Positions 53,565 through 64,000 of a stretch of 64,000 nt of DNA are shown piece by piece (within the stretch, counting starts at the first letter, position 1; every line of letters starts with the position of its first letter). The stretch is from positions 5,587,501 through 5,651,500 of the forward strand of contig NC_092602.1 in assembly GCF_047663525.1 (NCBI RefSeq), written 5' to 3'. The position numbers and the translations under genes were made by a program. This DNA comes from Anas platyrhynchos. Its lineage: Eukaryota; Chordata; Aves; Anseriformes; Anatidae. The notes beneath the pieces are model-generated. The model ran no database searches, was not told the origin of the DNA, and saw only the letters and a program-made list of their open reading frames with translations.

Positions 53565-56500
53565 CCCATCCACGCTGCTGCCTGGGTTGGAGGCGGCCGC
53601 ATGCCCAGGCAGTGCCTGCCGAGCTCCCCGCTCTGATTTAATACAGAATATCGTGCAATTAAGCCAGTCAAAAGGCCATAAATCTTCCAGGCTGAATCCT
53701 GACTGAGGCCGTGCGCTTCAGCCCAGACGGCAGCGAGCTTTAATCCTTTGCAGAGAGCTCACCGAAATGCCGATGATTTTCTTTCCCCCCCCCTATTTCC
53801 TTTCCTTTAAAAGCATCGCTCCTGTTGAAATTGGAGTGTGCTGGAGAGGAGCAAAGCGGTGAATAAAACACAGCCTGGTGCAGCCAGCTGCAGGGGCAAA
53901 TCACCTGTTTCTGCTAAATCGCCTCTTTTAATCTTTGTATTAAAATAATAACGGCGGCACGCTGACGGAGCAGGTATTTATCCACCCTATTTATCCAGCG
54001 CGTTTACGCAGCTATTCTCTCCCTCTTTCATTTCGGAGGAGGGGCAGAGAGGAGCTGGGGGTGTTGCTCATAAGAAGGGGGGGACCTGTCCTCGTCCCTG
54101 TCCCTTTTCAGGGTGCCCTGGGAGCTTTCCCAGCACCTGCTGCTCCGTGCCACCGTGCGTCCTCGCTCCGCGCATCCTCGCCCCGTCCCTTTGTCGGGGC
54201 CCTATAGATCCCATCCCTGAGCACCTGTCAAACCCTTCAGAAAGCCGTGACGGGCCTTTTGTCCCGCGTGTCTGCTCCCGTTTGTCACCGCCTGCCGAAA
54301 CCCTCTATTTTCTCCCCGCAGCCGGTGACGAGCGGTTGACGGATGGCGCGCGGCGGGCGGGGACGCGCCATTCAGTGGGGACTGACACCTGGAGGGATGC
54401 GCACCGAGCGCCGCCTGCCTCCTTTTTTCCTTTTGGAAAACGAGCCCGTGTTTAGCAAATTCTTGCAGGGAATGATGTCCCCGATGGTCGGTGTTCATCT
54501 CCCTGCCAGGGTGAAGCCGAGGGTTTGGGGACAAACTGGGGCGGTGATGGGTGGGGGACAGGTAATGGAGCTGAATTGGCAGAAGAAATAGTTTTGGTGT
54601 TCAGATTTGGGGTTCTCCTCCTGGTTTTGGGGTGGTTTGGGGAGGAAGCCGTTGTCCCCATGGTGGTGGCTGTCCCTGGGTGATGCCATGGTGTCACCCC
54701 AGGGTTTCTCCCCAGATTTTGGGGACTTTGAGCCGAGAGGGGAGCGCTTGGTGCTCCTGTTTGTATCCTACAAAGCCTTTAAGCCACCCTCCCAAACCCA
54801 AACGGGGATACTGAAAGCTCCCTGAGCCCCTTCTCTGTGCCTTTCCAACCTCCCCAAGTGCGGCTGGAGTCTCATTTCGGAGGCTGTCCAGCTGTGACCG
54901 GAGGACAAGTGTCCTCGTGGTGTGACGGCCGCGGGCCGGGCGCTATCTCTGCCATCTAAATAGCCTCCGCCACGCTTCCCGTCACGCCGTGTTTGCTCCT
55001 CCAGCAGCACGGCCCTATAACCACCGGGCTCTTATCCCAGGAGCCGTACACCTCGCCTTGCACCAGCATCGGGGGCTGTGCCCCGACAGCGAGGGCGCTT
55101 GCTTTTGGCACGAGCGGCCCCAAAAGGAACCCGGGGGCCACGTCCCCACGAGGGTGGAGGTGGCTTCAGGGCTCTCTTACCCCTCCCGTGGGGTTGGTTT
55201 GGGGTCGGCCACCCTCACCCCGTGCCTGGTATCAGGATGAGCGGGATCTCAGCATCTCCCCCGGCAGGGAAGGGTGTTTGGGGTAAACAAGTCGCAGCCG
55301 GAACGGAGCCGCTCCGTATCCTCGGCACGGCGCTGCTGACCCGCAAAGGTCGGTGTGTCTGTGTCTGTCTGTCTGTCTGCGGCTGTCAGGCTGTCAGCTC
55401 CCCGGCTCGGCCAGCCCTGAGGGGCCAGGAGGAGGTGGTGGGGAAGCAGAGGAACCACGCTGCTCCTCGGGGTGCCGGGGGTTTGTGCCGCTTTCCCCAG
55501 GAGGATGGGGTGGCCGTGCGCCGTGCTGCCTCCTGCTCCATCCTACAAACCCATCCCCCAGAACCCAGGGGCACTGTGGGGGTCCCTAATGGGCAGGATC
55601 GTGCTGTCCCCAGTTTTTGGGTGCTTGGGGGGGTCACCGGAGCACCTGCAGGGGAAACTTGTCCCTGTGAACACCCCTGTGAGGATGCCCCTGCTGCAGC
55701 ACCCCGCTCCTCTCCTCGACTTTGCTCCCTGACCCCCTTCTTTGGGATGGGGAAGGGGACCGAGGCTGTGGTCCATCTGGTGGGGCAGGAGCCTTGTGGG
55801 TCTCCGTGCGGGGTCAGGGATTTTGCGTGTTTTTATTATTCTTTCTTCTGAAGAAGCAGGGAGAGAGGAAAAAATCTCTCTCTGTCCAAAATCACTCATC
55901 CTTCCTAATAATGAGAGCTGTCACCAGCCCTGCTTGGCGAGGAAATGATGCTCTCGGTAAATATTTGGTCTGGAACTGATTTATGGGTGGAAAAAAATGA
56001 GATTAGTGGCTAATCACCGTGCTGCAGGAAGCTTTTTGGGCCGAGCGCAGGGGGGCTTGGGGGGAGCCGCACCGGGGGTGCTTGGACCTCTGGGTCCCCG
56101 TGGGGAGGTTGGGTGGGATCAGGTGCAGGGGTCAGACCGGCTCTGACCTTGGTGCTTTGTGGATTTGCTTTAAGGGACGGGGTTTTAGGGTCAGGATCAG
56201 TGCAGGGCACGGCCAGCACTGACCGCTGGTGCATCGCATCGCCGCAGCAGTTGTGCGCGCGGTGCACCCGAAGAAGTCATTAGAGAGCCCCTAAAAGCAG
56301 CAGCAGCTTTTTCCTGTGCAAGGAAACAATTAGCTTATTAGAGGGCGGGTTAATTCTCAGATGCTAACGCGGGCTGGCGAGCGCAGCGTGGTCATTTCCT
56401 ACCAATTGGCAGGGCCAGATGCCCCGGTGCTGCGCAGGGGGATGCGCGGCCGGGGGGGCGGCTTCGGTCAGCGCTGCTGGAGCAAAAGGGCAGAGCAGGG

Positions 56501-57662
56501 CCTGGGGCGCGTGGAGGAGCGTGCAGGTGCTCGCAGGGCAGCAGCCGACGGGCACAAAGAGGAAAGTTTCTGGAGAGAGCAGTGCAGGGGGTTATGCTCT
56601 CCTGTCCTCTGCTGCAGCAGAGCTTGCAGCATTGCGCAGCGTGGCGTGGGATGGCACGGCATGGCACATTTAGTGATATAGCACGGTACAGCACGGCGTG
56701 GCACAGCATTTCTTGGCGTGGCACAGCATTTCTTGGCGTGGCACAGCATTTCTTGGCGTGGCACAGTATTTCTTGGCATTGCACGGTGCCTGGTTTAGCT
56801 CCGGGGCCAGCTGCTGTGGGTTTCCCTCCCGGGCTGCGGCTGGATGCGCCCAGCTGTTGCTGTTGCAGAGGTGCCACGGTTCGTTCTGCTCCCACATTGG
56901 TTTTAGTCTAATTAAAATGATAACGATGTGGCCAGGAATCAAAGGCAGCAGACTGAATAAGAGGATGAAATTCAGCTGCAAGTCGATGCTAACTGTGCCA
57001 TCGGTACCGGCGCTGTGACGAGCACAGGAGGTCCCTTGTCCACAGTTGGACCGTGATAACCAAGGGCAGTTGCTCAGAAAGGGTCTTTCTGCCCCAAATC
57101 CTCCACCAGGGCTGAGCTGTCTTTCCCAGAAGTAGCTTTGGGCACAGCAGCTGGTGCTGCTCTCCACATTTGGTTATTGCAATGTGATGGGGATGGGAGC
57201 TGCTGGGCCACTGAGGTTTCAGGGACATTTTGGGACCAGCTGACCCTTCCCAGCCAGAGCTCTCCAGTGCAGTTAACACTTAACACTTTATGAAAATTCC
57301 CTTTGTTTTTTGGATGTTAGGGAGGGATTAAGACTTCTCCCAGGGCTGTGGGTAGAATTATCACTAAATTTACAGGGCGGTGCAGCGCCTCACTGGGCGA
57401 GCATCGCTCCCCGGGGAGCATCGTGCGAGCAACCCCCCCCCAGTCCCTTGCCCCTCACTCTCCTCTCCTTTCTCTCCCAGGGTGAAGAAGAAGAACAAGC
57501 CCTTGAACCTCAAGATCCACAACAGCGTGGGCAGCTGCGAGAACATCCCCTCGCAGCGCTCCCCGCTGCTCTCCGAGCGCTCCCTGCGGTCCTTCTTCGT
57601 GGGGTACCCGCCGTTCCTCCCCTCCACGCCTCCCGTCCACACCGACGCCACCTTCTCAGCAA
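37972..57662 (+). CDS. KSR2: KSR2, kinase suppressor of Ras 2, coding exons 1-5 (partial; continues past the right edge)
   Basis: Scaffold pseudokinase that brings RAF and MEK together in the Ras-ERK pathway. Exons: 37972-38151, 43653-43793, 44443-44593, 48396-48900, 57481-57662; total 1159 nt, 386 residues of about 950. Exons 1-3 encode the CA1 coiled-coil/SAM region ([55 protein letters not shown]). Exon 4 encodes the proline-rich segment ([48 protein letters not shown]). Exon 5 reads [20 protein letters not shown] to SLRSFFVG and ends in phase 1 (TTC TCA GCA A), where human continues NTLSVPRW. The C1 (cysteine-rich) and kinase domains are off-window. Introns are GT-AG with matching phases. 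RFC5 is divergent upstream, as in human. The ATG has G at -3 and +4. Confidence 0.96.
38152..43652. other. KSR2 intron 1 (5.5 kb)
   Basis: Mostly unique sequence without recognisable exons. Local features are a CCATCCTCACCAGCATCC repeat at 38690-38780, T-rich runs at 39117-39130 and 42068-42087, and an AT-richer ATGTATATATAAAATGCAC patch at about 41785-41860. Confidence 0.6.
38330..38385. repeat. Tandem GTGCGGAGC-T(8-12) duplication
   Basis: GTGCGGAGCC followed by a T run occurs twice in tandem, then GTGCGGAGCGG, just downstream of KSR2 exon 1. It is a small local duplication in intron 1. Confidence 0.7.
44393..44442 (+). promoter_or_regulatory. KSR2: Exceptionally long polypyrimidine tract at the KSR2 exon 3 acceptor
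   Basis: Roughly 35 pyrimidines, mostly T in two runs split by CCC, followed by CTCACTCCTGGCAG directly before exon 3 (44443). It serves as the 3' splice-site polypyrimidine tract. Confidence 0.7.
45645..45860. promoter_or_regulatory. Candidate conserved non-coding element, KSR2 intron 3 (a)
   Basis: An AT-rich, non-repetitive island with many TAAT-type words: ATATAATTAGCAGG, GATTAGTATTAATAAAG, CGGTATTAACC, GTTGTTAATTAGGGACAGC. It contrasts strongly with its GC-rich flanks. Its look is that of a developmental enhancer; conservation was not tested. Confidence 0.4.
45955..46175. promoter_or_regulatory. Candidate conserved non-coding element, KSR2 intron 3 (b)
   Basis: A second AT-rich island 100 bp after the first, with ATATTAAACCCCGGC, GATTTTATTAGCAGCC and AGGATTAATTTAATATTAAGG. 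It may be the same element as the first. Confidence 0.35.
47880..48185. promoter_or_regulatory. Candidate conserved non-coding element, KSR2 intron 3 (c)
   Basis: A stretch with GGCAATTAATAACCC, AAATAAAGCGATTACATT, TTAGAGGTGGCGATCAAAAG and GACTAATAATTAGGAGC, ending about 200 bp before exon 4. AGGTGGCGATC and ATCAAAAG resemble T-box- and TCF-type words, but motif matches alone are weak. Confidence 0.35.
49695..50000. promoter_or_regulatory. Candidate conserved non-coding element, KSR2 intron 4 (a)
   Basis: AT-rich island with GGGGAATTATTAAACTC, AATTAATAGAGG, CTAATGGCACTTAATG, CCATTAGCATTTGAGG and AGCAATTAGCACATTAAAG. Dense TAAT cores and no repeats. Confidence 0.4.
50385..50605. promoter_or_regulatory. 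Candidate conserved non-coding element, KSR2 intron 4 (b)
   Basis: AT-rich unique sequence: CCATAAATCCACAACCC, GGCTGATAATATAATGCCC, GGCCATTTAAATC, GTTAATGATTATTCATCAG. It is followed directly by an A12-13 run near 50611. Confidence 0.35.
51955..52215. promoter_or_regulatory. Candidate conserved non-coding element, KSR2 intron 4 (c)
   Basis: Moderately AT-rich unique sequence with CTGCAATTATCCCC, GTCATTAATGTTAATTACTG and GAATTTAGATAAGAATTAGC. Confidence 0.3.
53040..54015. promoter_or_regulatory. AT-richer tract with candidate conserved elements, KSR2 intron 4 (d)
   Basis: Several islands: GAGAATAATAGATCAGTAAG and GATAAATATTTAACC (53080-53165), GATAAATGTAACATC (53250), AATACAGAATATCGTGCAATT (53640-53660) and GTATTAAAATAATAACGG (53935-53955). 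A T run interrupts at 53536-53559. No coding exon was recognised. Confidence 0.3.
53536..53560. repeat. Poly-T tract
   Basis: About 23 T in a row, preceded by CTCCCCCTCCCC. It is a simple-sequence run in KSR2 intron 4. Confidence 0.85.
56275..56400. promoter_or_regulatory. Candidate conserved non-coding element, KSR2 intron 4 (e)
   Basis: Short island with GTCATTAGAGAGCCCC, GGAAACAATTAGCTTATTAG and GGGTTAATTCTCAGATG. TAAT-type words lie in otherwise GC-rich sequence. Confidence 0.3.
56702..56785. repeat. 20-bp tandem repeat, about four copies
   Basis: Unit AGCATTTCTTGGCGTGGCAC, period exactly 20 bp, three near-identical copies plus a diverged fourth. It is preceded by degenerate GGCACGGCATGGCAC words from 56640. 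Confidence 0.9.
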
Positions 57663-58257
57663 GTAAGTCCCGGCACGGCACCGCCGACAGGCACACGGCT
57701 GTGCCGTGCAGAACCTGCAGACTGGAGGCCGTCAGTCTGGGTAGGTGCAAAAGCACCGCGAGGGATGCGGAGATGTGCAAACGGATTTAGGGTACGGCAG
57801 CAGGTGCGGGAGCTCGGCTGCTTGGAGGTGGGAGATCCGTGAGCTCTCCCCGTGCTGGATGGGTCAGTGATGCTGCCTTGCACTGCTGGTGGGTGTTTCT
57901 CAAGGGATCCTTTGTGGTTGCAGCCGTGGTTCTGCCTTTGTGCAAGGTGCTGAGCCTGCTGCAAGCCCCACGGTGCTGGAGCACAGCAGCCGGCTCAGAT
58001 CCTGCCTATGGGGCTGCACGGGGCTGCTCATCCTTGTTCCTGGAGGTGCTTTTTTGGGGGTTGGTCTGAGGAGCTGAGCCAGCGCGTTGCTGGCCAGGAG
58101 GGGCAGCCTGATGCTCACATCCCTGTGCATTCTGTAGGGCCTGAAGCTTTTAGGATCCAGGAGTGATGCTCAGCCCCAAAACTCCTGTGGGTTCGCTCCT
58201 TGCCCCGTGCCGCTATCACGGGGCTGCTGCTTCACCCAGTGCCCTGCCAGCAAAGAT

Positions 58258-58335
58258 CTCATCATTTCACAGAGTCACCAAACTCTTTGGGTTGGAAAGG
58301 GCCTGGAAGATCACCTAGTTCCACTTCTTCCTTTC
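58258..58335 (-). mobile_element. CR1 LINE 3'-end fragment
   Basis: TTTCACAGAGTCACC, then CTTTGGGTTGGAAAGGGCC and GAAGATCACCTAGTTCCA match the reverse complement of the CR1 3' end (pattern TTGGGTTGGAAGGGACCTTAAAGATCATCTAGTTCCAACC). About 75 bp, strongly 5'-truncated, in KSR2 intron 5. It supports a bird or reptile origin. Confidence 0.8.
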
Positions 58336-61300
58336 TTTTTTCCCCCGCATCAGCTGCCGTTTGGCAGCATGGAAGAGTCTCCGAGCTGCGCCTGGCATCC
58401 CGCACCTCCTGCTTCTCGGGCTCTGGGGACAATGGGACCTGGCAGCAGCTCGGAGGGCAGGCGCTGCTATTTCCAGAGAGACGCCCGGCTACCTGACTCG
58501 GGCTGGCACGGCCAGCAGATTGGCCTGGGGCGAGGGTATTTTTGCATCTCTCTCCCCCCCCACCCCGCAGCACCGGCTGATTTCGCCTTGCAGCCCGGCC
58601 CGACGGGGAGTAGCGGCCCAGAAACCAAGAAATAAAGCCCCGTTCTCAGCAGACTGCTGATGTGTCTGCTTGCGTTAGGCTTCCTCGTGCATCAGCGTGG
58701 GATTGCGTCCCGTGGCATGATGACCTGATGTAATGTGGCAGAGCAGGAGCGCGAGACAATGAGAAGTGATGGACCAGCAAACGGCTAGCGCTGCCGGAGA
58801 GGTGTCCTCTCGCATTTCCCTCCCCTCGGCCCTCTGACTTCCTTGGCTGCCGCGAATGTTTGTTTCTGGAGCTGGAAGTGAGCCGTGGAGAGAGGCTGAT
58901 CCATGGTGAGAGGTTTTAGCATCAGCTACAGAGCGAGCTCCTTGCAGGAGCAGCATCCGTGCGCTCAGCACCCATCGGTCCCGGGCGCTGAGCAGGCTGT
59001 GGGGAAACGCGATGAAAGGAAAAATAAGCAGGAGCATCCTGCACAGGCCAGCAGGTGCTGAGCACGGTGCTGGCTCTGCAGAGGGATGATAATTTTCTGG
59101 GGCTTAATGGAGCTTGAAGCCAGGGCTCGTTACGGCGCGGCGAGAAGATGAGTTACGGCGAGCGGCGCAGAAACCCGTTTATTTCTGGGGAGGAGTGAAT
59201 GTCTCTGCAGCCTCTCCATGCCGAGGTGCAGGAGCTTTCTTTCCCTAATGCCTGGCCACCTCGTGGTCCCCAAGAAGCACCCCATCCCCATCCTTGCCTT
59301 TGAGCCAAGCTCTCCCCAATATTCCCTTCCCTCAGAGCATGGCTGGCAGAAACACCTCTTCCCTGCCCAGTTTGGTGTGGGTCGATGCAGATTTACTTGT
59401 CCAAGCACTGGAACAATCAGTGTTGGTCCTGTTGGGTTGATGGGGGGCTCACAGGGCTGCTCTCCAGCCCCTCTCTCAGGCTGAAGGTGAAGATCTGTGA
59501 TCTCCCCATCATTTTTTCCCACCGCCCAGCTCCTCTCGTTGCTCCTGGCAGGAGCGTGCTCTGGTCTGAATCATCCCCTTTCCCAATCGGATGCGGGGTT
59601 TGAAGCTTTTTTTTATTTTTAATCAGCGGATTTGCCCTGATTGGGATGGGTTTGCACAGCTGGGGCGTGAGGGAGAGGGCTGGCACCGAGCTGCAGGAGG
59701 AGCCTTTCCTCCGGCACATCCCCACGGAGGGGCAAAGGACCCCCAGGAATTTTGCTTTGAATCGATTTTCACTGGGAGGGGAAGCAGCAGAGAGGAAGGA
59801 ATCATTTGGGGAGCTCCTGGGGGAGCTCAGACTTGCAGCTGAGGGGTAAAAGATGCTCTGTCTGGCTGCACCCAGGGCTGTCGCTGGGTGTCCCTACAAA
59901 TAAGCAGCAGCCAGGTTTGTCTCGCTATGGGGAGATAGGATTTAGGAGTCACCACCCTGTGGCTTTGCTTTGAGCACCCAAAAATCAGGATGGATCTCCT
60001 TTTGGTTGTAAAGACTGATGGCTGCAGGTCCTCTGTTAGCTGGGTGTCCTCACCTGGAAAAAGCCACCTGCAGGTGCAGTTATTCTGAATATTTCCAGCG
60101 CCTTTAGGGCACCGATGTGGTGCTGAGGGCAGGGGAAGGGAGTGGTAGGGACCTGCTGGGAGCGCGGCCCCTCGCTGGAGATGCTGTGGGAGCTAAATGG
60201 GGACCAGGCACCCTCCCACACCTGGGTTTGGTGGCCAGGGGGACGCTGAGGACCTGGGGACGTGGCTCTTGGTGTGCAGGGATCATCCTCGCTGCTGCCC
60301 TTCCTCATCTGCTGAAGACAAGGAGCACCCAGTGCAACCAGTGCAAACCAGTACAACCCAACACCACCCAACACCCTGCATGTCCCAGGAGGGAAAACCC
60401 CAGCATCAGCCCCCAGCAAGCCCAGGCTGCTTGCGATGCCTCCACGTGCGGGCACCTTGCCGAATGCACGGCGCACAGCAGAGGCTCTTCCCTAGCCTGG
60501 GAGCACGGAGCATCCCCTGGCACGTGAAGCTTTGAGCAGCAGCCCCTCAAAATCTTCCTCTTGAAGCACTTCCTACCCTCTGAATGCTCTCCGTAGGCTC
60601 TGAATGGGGAGAAAAATCCCAAGGGAGGCATTTGAGCCGGTGAAGTGACTGAAGGCGACGTTCCGGCTGTATAAATAGGATTGTCACGCCGCAGAGAGGA
60701 ACTGCCGTTATGATGAAGTGACTTCTGTTTTCCTAGCAGAGACGCTCTGGAAATAGCTCTGCCTTGTTCTCCTCGGCTGCTTTTGATGAGCCGAGGTTTC
60801 GTCTTGGCCCGCGGGATCGTGGAGCATCCTTCCAGCTGCAGCGGGGACGTCCCCGCGCCGTGGCACGGCGCAGCATGCTGCCCTGGGGACCTGGGTTCTT
60901 GCTGCCTGCTCCCAGGTGTGGCCGGGGTGACACGTTTGCACCCCGTGTGCTCTAGGGGAGGAGGGGGGCTGAACCCCTTTTGAGCCTGAATTCTGCACAG
61001 AGTACATGTTTTTTGGGGAAAGCTGCCAGGGATGCTGCTCGGAGCGTCGCTGCACCATCCTTTGCTGTTTGGGGAGGTCTCGCATCCTCTTTTGGCCTCA
61101 AAACCAACCGGCACGAGGTGCGGAGGTGCCTTGCAGAGGGGATTTGCACCCTCAGGTGCCCCCAGACCCTTTGCCATGGAGCAGTTTGCTGGGGAGCTTG
61201 GCTCGGCTCCCTGCGGGCAGCGACCTCTGCCAGCGTCCCCCATCAAAGTGGGGAGAAACGTCCCGTTTTTGGCACACGGTGCCCTGGGAAAGAAGGAACT

Positions 61301-62989
61301 CCCTTATCCCTCCCACCTCTATCTCATCCCCAACAAAGCCACCTTCCTTGTCCCCTTCCATCCATCTTATCCCTCCTGCTCGTGTTATGAAAACAGCCCC
61401 GTGTTGTTTGCTGTACCAGGAGGGAGGCTTTGTTTATCGGGCTGCTGCCGTGATGGACAGCAAAATCCACCCAAATTCTCCAGGCACCCAGAGGGGTGGC
61501 AGGAGATGGGTAAGGCTGACAGCGAGCCAAAACACCCCCACCCGTGGCTGAGCTCAGCGCACCCCATCCCTGCGCGGTGCTCCTGGCACGTTTGGGAAGG
61601 GCACCTGCCCCCAGGGAGGGGGGAAACCCCAAATAAAGGACCCGGGGGGGGCTGTGGCCACCCTTTTCCATGCAAAGCATCCCTCAGGCATCCTCCTCCC
61701 ACAGCAGGCGGGGGCCAGGAGGGCGTCACGGCCCCGTCACCCGCATCCCGGCCCCGTCACCTGCGCCGCGCACGGGTGCCACTCAGGGACCCGTCACCGC
61801 CGCCTGTCACCGCCACGAGGTGACAGGGGCTCCTCGCTCCTGTCCCCGCTGTCACTGCTGCACCGGACGCGGCTGTCACCGTCCCCCCCCCCCGATGTCT
61901 CTTGGCACATTTGATCCCCGTCAAACGTGGGCTGTTGATCGGGGATAAAGCGTCCCGTGCCGAGCGAGGAGCCGCTTGCGAGCGCAATGCAGTGGTGGTG
62001 GTGAAAGCGCAGAGGTTTTGGGGTGGGACAGCGCTGGTACCCCCCAGCTGGGGGGGGTGGTGATGTTTCATGATGAGGGGTTTGCATCCTGGGGGCAACG
62101 GGTCCAGCAGGTGATGGGGGATAGGGGGATGGGGGGGTCCCTGCTGTGTCCTCCTCTGAAATTGGCCCCATGCACCTGGGAGGGAAGGGGGATAAAACAC
62201 CACCCTAAAAAAGTCCTCACACACCGGTGCAAGGGGAATTATGGTTAAAAAGTTCTGATTTTCGGGCCATGAGTGAGGCTGCAGGTGGTGCAGGAATGAA
62301 TGACGGTGGGGCAGGGGAGGTGAGGAGACACCAATGGTCACGGGGCGGTTTGGGTTTGGTGATCAGGCTCCGTGCTGCCAAAATGCAGGGGCAGGGGGTC
62401 ACAGTGGGGTCAGGGTGTCACGGCGAGGTCCCTGCCGAGCTCTTTGACTCCCTGCAATTGGTTTTCCCTGCCCTCTCTTCTCACCAGGTGAACAAAATCT
62501 CCCCGGTGCAGCTGGGGCGCAGTGCGGATGCTTGGAGGTGCCCACTGCAACAGGGGTGCCAAATTGGCAGGGATCTACCCCAAAAGCGGCTCATCCCCTT
62601 TGTGGCAGTGTGATGTGCTGCTCCCATCCCGTGGCCACGAGGCTTTGTCTTGCAATTACCCCTCATGCTGGTGATTTTGGGGTTTTGATGGGGTTATTTG
62701 TGCCGTGCTGGGAGGATGCCGCTGCCTGCATGGAAGCATCCCCAGGACCTTCCCTTTGGGGTTAACCCTCGATTAATATCACCCATGGGGAAAAAAAGAA
62801 AAAGCTTTCCCCTAGATGCACAACTCAACTCACAGGTTAAAAGGGGGAATTGCCAATTAACTCGAAAAGCCCCCCAAATCCTTGGGGTGGCAACGGGGCG
62901 CTCCCCCTGCCCTCCCGCACGCTGCTCAGCGTGTCCCGACCCTGCAAACAGCAGCCCTATTGTTGGAGGCCTCTGCTTTGCGTGTCTCA

Positions 62990-63250
62990 TCCCCCGTAAT
63001 GGAAATAATTAACTGTGAATCACGTCGGTCTCATTTTTGTTCGGAGGTTAAAATCCCCGATACACTTTAATAAATTTTGCAGCGAGCGCATTTAGAAAGT
63101 AATTAAAAGCCTCGGCCAGCTTTCTGCCTCGCCCCTCTCCCCCTCCCCGGGATGGCAGGATTTAATTGAGGCCAGCTGAAAGTTAGTGGAAATAAATTGT
63201 GGATGCTGAAGCGGAGGTTGTAATTTAATTCGGGGAGAGGAGCTGTTCTT
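62990..63250. promoter_or_regulatory. Candidate conserved non-coding element, KSR2 intron 5
   Basis: AT-rich island with CCGTAATGGAAATAATTAAC, CACTTTAATAAATTTTGC, AAAGTAATTAAAAGCC, GATTTAATTGAGG and GTAATTTAATTCGGGG. It is the densest TAAT cluster in the window. Confidence 0.4.
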
Positions 63251-64000
63251 GCCTGTTTGGTTCATTGAGGACCAGTTGGTGGGGGGGGGTTGGTGGTGGA
63301 TTTTATTTGTTTAATGTGATTTACGGATGAGAAAATGGCATTTAGGGGAGAATAGGGCTTGGTGCTGCAGGGCTGGGTGCAGAGCGGGCCGGCTGCTTCC
63401 CGCATCGAGCCTGGGCTTTGAGGGAGGTCCCCAAAATCTCTCCGTCCCCTGCAGGTTGTGGGTGTAGGGGCAGCAGGAGGGATGCTGCTGCAGGCGCTGG
63501 GGTTGGGAGTGCTGATGCCGGAGAAGCAGAAGTGCCACCGGTATAAAACAGGGGCAGCAATTACCTTAATTGGCTTTGTAGTCCTCAAACATCTTAATTG
63601 CTGACTGCGCTTTAGGGTCTGTCGGGGCTGGAGAAGCCGTGCTGGGGATGCTGCTGGTGCTGGGCTGGTTTGGGGGATGCTGGGGCTCCAGCCGCAGCGG
63701 CGATGGGCGCAGGCATGGAAATGTAACCTTCAGCCGGAGCGCAATTATTAAAATGGGATATTAAAGCAAACAGCGGCTCTCCCCGCTAGGAGGGGGGATA
63801 TTGGCAGTGTGTTTAGCCAGGGATTTGCTGGCACGCCGAGCAAACGGCCGGCGCTGCAGCTGGGGCCGGCTCGCTTGGTTCGGGCCCCCTGGTGAGCCCC
63901 TCGTTGAGCGCTCCGAATCCCCAGATCTCGTTTCCCTCACCCAGCCAAGGTCCCGTTGCCCTTTCTCCTTCCTTTTCCCCCAGCAGAAGCACACGGAGGC

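Larger units (their letters stand above)
57663..64000. other. KSR2 intron 5, incomplete at the right edge
   Basis: Unique GC-balanced sequence. Apart from the CR1 fragment (58258-58335) and candidate conserved islands near 63000-63250, 63540-63605 and 63715-63800, I see no exon encoding the expected continuation of KSR2 (NTLSVPRW). Confidence 0.55.

Noticed and set aside
63960-64000. Pyrimidine tract plus CAG at the right edge as the KSR2 exon 6 acceptor
   Set aside because: In the required phase the following bases read TEAHGG, not the expected NTLSVPRW, so it is probably a chance match.
28986-64000. tRNA, snoRNA or microRNA genes in introns and gaps
   Set aside because: I looked for tRNA A/B boxes, C/D boxes near short introns and clear hairpins, and saw none convincing by eye. 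A covariance-model search would be decisive.

Overview
This is a 64-kb stretch of vertebrate nuclear DNA, most likely from a bird microchromosome. The evidence is very high GC with long G and C runs, very short introns (many 65-110 bp), dense minisatellites, two small CR1-like LINE fragments, and six intron-containing genes whose inferred proteins match vertebrate families end to end. I find no bacterial genes, CRISPR array, provirus or novel gene system. The homology statements rest on my memory of the human proteins, since no alignment could be run.

Layout from left to right. (1) EMID1 on the minus strand, 5' part only (seven coding exons, 5092 to 33); its collagen part lies off the left edge. 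(2) A 4-kb divergent intergenic region with a GGGGTCATG array, a long TG/CA alternating tract and the likely DTX1 promoter. (3) DTX1, plus, complete (9138-15934, nine coding exons, 616 codons). (4) RASAL1, minus, complete (23907-16854, 21 coding exons, 815 codons), tail to tail with DTX1. (5) A 2-kb divergent region carrying a tandem array with a 187-bp higher-order duplication. (6) WSB2, plus, complete (25948-28985, nine exons, 398 codons). (7) RFC5, minus, complete (33278-30661, 11 exons, 329 codons), tail to tail with WSB2. (8) A 4.7-kb divergent region with a C-rich minisatellite. (9) KSR2, plus, first five coding exons (37972-57662), continuing past the right edge. Its introns fill the last 26 kb and hold several AT-rich islands that look like conserved non-coding elements.

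All exon boundaries were chosen from splice consensus plus reading-frame phase. For each of the four complete genes the summed exon length is an exact multiple of three and the protein is within about 12 residues of the human one. One RASAL1 intron uses a GC donor.

Functionally, RASAL1 (a Ras GTPase-activating protein) and KSR2 (a RAF/MEK scaffold) both act on Ras-ERK signalling. DTX1 (Notch-pathway E3 ligase) and WSB2 (SOCS-box substrate receptor) are both ubiquitin-ligase components. RFC5 loads the DNA clamp. EMID1 is a secreted collagen-like matrix protein. The genes do not form an operon-like unit. The arrangement is syntenic: from memory, human DTX1-RASAL1 and WSB2-RFC5-KSR2 are two separate 12q24 blocks with the same internal order and orientation, and EMID1 is on 22q12.
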